Assembly: GCA_004764695.1 (NCBI GenBank)
Contig: SMSO01000031.1
Coordinates: forward strand, 8,370,761 to 8,434,760
Source: Schizochytrium sp. TIO01
Taxonomy: Eukaryota; Sar; Bigyra; Thraustochytrida; Thraustochytriidae
Reading direction: 5' to 3'
DNA length: 64,000 nucleotides
Both the position numbers and the translations under genes were made by a program. Below, piece after piece: positions 63,744 to 64,000 of this stretch (its first letter is position 1; the number at the start of each line of letters is the position of its first letter). A model generated the notes under the pieces. The model saw nothing but the letters and a program-made list of their open reading frames with translations. It was not told where the DNA came from and made no database searches.

Positions 63744-64000
63744 GGTCTTCCATCGTACTAATTCTCTGCTGGTACCCGCCTTCGTTGCCCTCGTTGGAAG
63801 CCACAAATTCTAGCTCTGCCGTGTCCGGGAAGCTGTGGCTGCAGGACGAGCTAGTACGTTCGGACGAACTCTTCATCGACAATCTGGATCGATATTTTAT
63901 TCGCTTGAGGCAAGTTGAGGTCCCCCTACTTCAAAATTTACGATCCTAGTACTCTCACAGAATGCTTAGTAATTTATTATGCGCACAATCTGCGAGTCCT
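63744..64000. other. Window end, FMO upstream region
   Basis: No gene supported. Confidence 0.4.

Overview
This is nuclear DNA from a unicellular eukaryote. Genes are split by GT-AG introns, there is a eukaryotic tRNA-Gly with internal promoter boxes, and genes such as NDUFA12, GNL1, a TMEM70-like protein and a diacylglycerol-lipase-like enzyme sit far apart in AT-rich, microsatellite-rich intergenic DNA. The mix (TIR-NACHT-WD40, class C-type 7TM receptor with a Cache ectodomain, AP2 domain, VCPIP1-like OTU protease) fits a heterotrophic stramenopile; a labyrinthulomycete (thraustochytrid/aplanochytrid) is my best guess, but this is an inference and not proven by the sequence.

Layout. 0.6-3.8 kb: two diverged direct copies of a ~0.5 kb repeat. 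4.2-7.9 kb (minus): a 15-exon leucine-rich-repeat gene in which nearly every 84-bp exon encodes exactly one 28-residue LRR; no single open frame reveals it. 9.85-13.75 kb (plus): a head-to-head partner that starts with the same kind of 56-bp first exon and 84-bp LRR exons and then runs into a helical region, a protein kinase and an RBR-type (RING-IBR-RING) ubiquitin ligase. That reading frame is interrupted by only two in-frame stops, TAA at 11392 and TGA at 12208; the second sits in a TGACTAG context, the classic leaky stop context. 15.3-16.3 kb: a decayed copy of the LRR gene family. 16.6-18.1 kb (minus): membrane-anchored esterase. 19.75 kb: tRNA-Gly(GCC). 20.9-24.5 kb (plus): intronless protein with two TIR-like domains, NACHT and seven WD40 repeats. 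28.7-30.3 kb (plus): Cache-7TM receptor. 31.9-33.0 kb (plus): NDUFA12 in two exons. 34.4-36.9 kb (minus): DAG-lipase-like membrane lipase. 40.4-42.3 kb (plus): OTU-PUB deubiquitinase. 42.3-53.5 kb: nearly gene-free, with microsatellites and a zinc-finger-like fragment. 53.6-56.2 kb (plus): Asn/Gln/Ser-rich protein. 57.7-59.4 kb (plus): GNL1 GTPase, convergent with a TMEM70-like gene (minus). 61.0-61.7 kb (plus): AP2-domain protein. 62.2-63.7 kb (minus): flavin monooxygenase.

The most interesting part is 4-24.5 kb. LRR proteins, an LRR-kinase-RBR ligase and a TIR-NACHT-WD40 STAND protein lie within 20 kb, with decayed LRR copies between them. This resembles an innate-immunity-type gene cluster. 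That functional reading is an inference from domain content.
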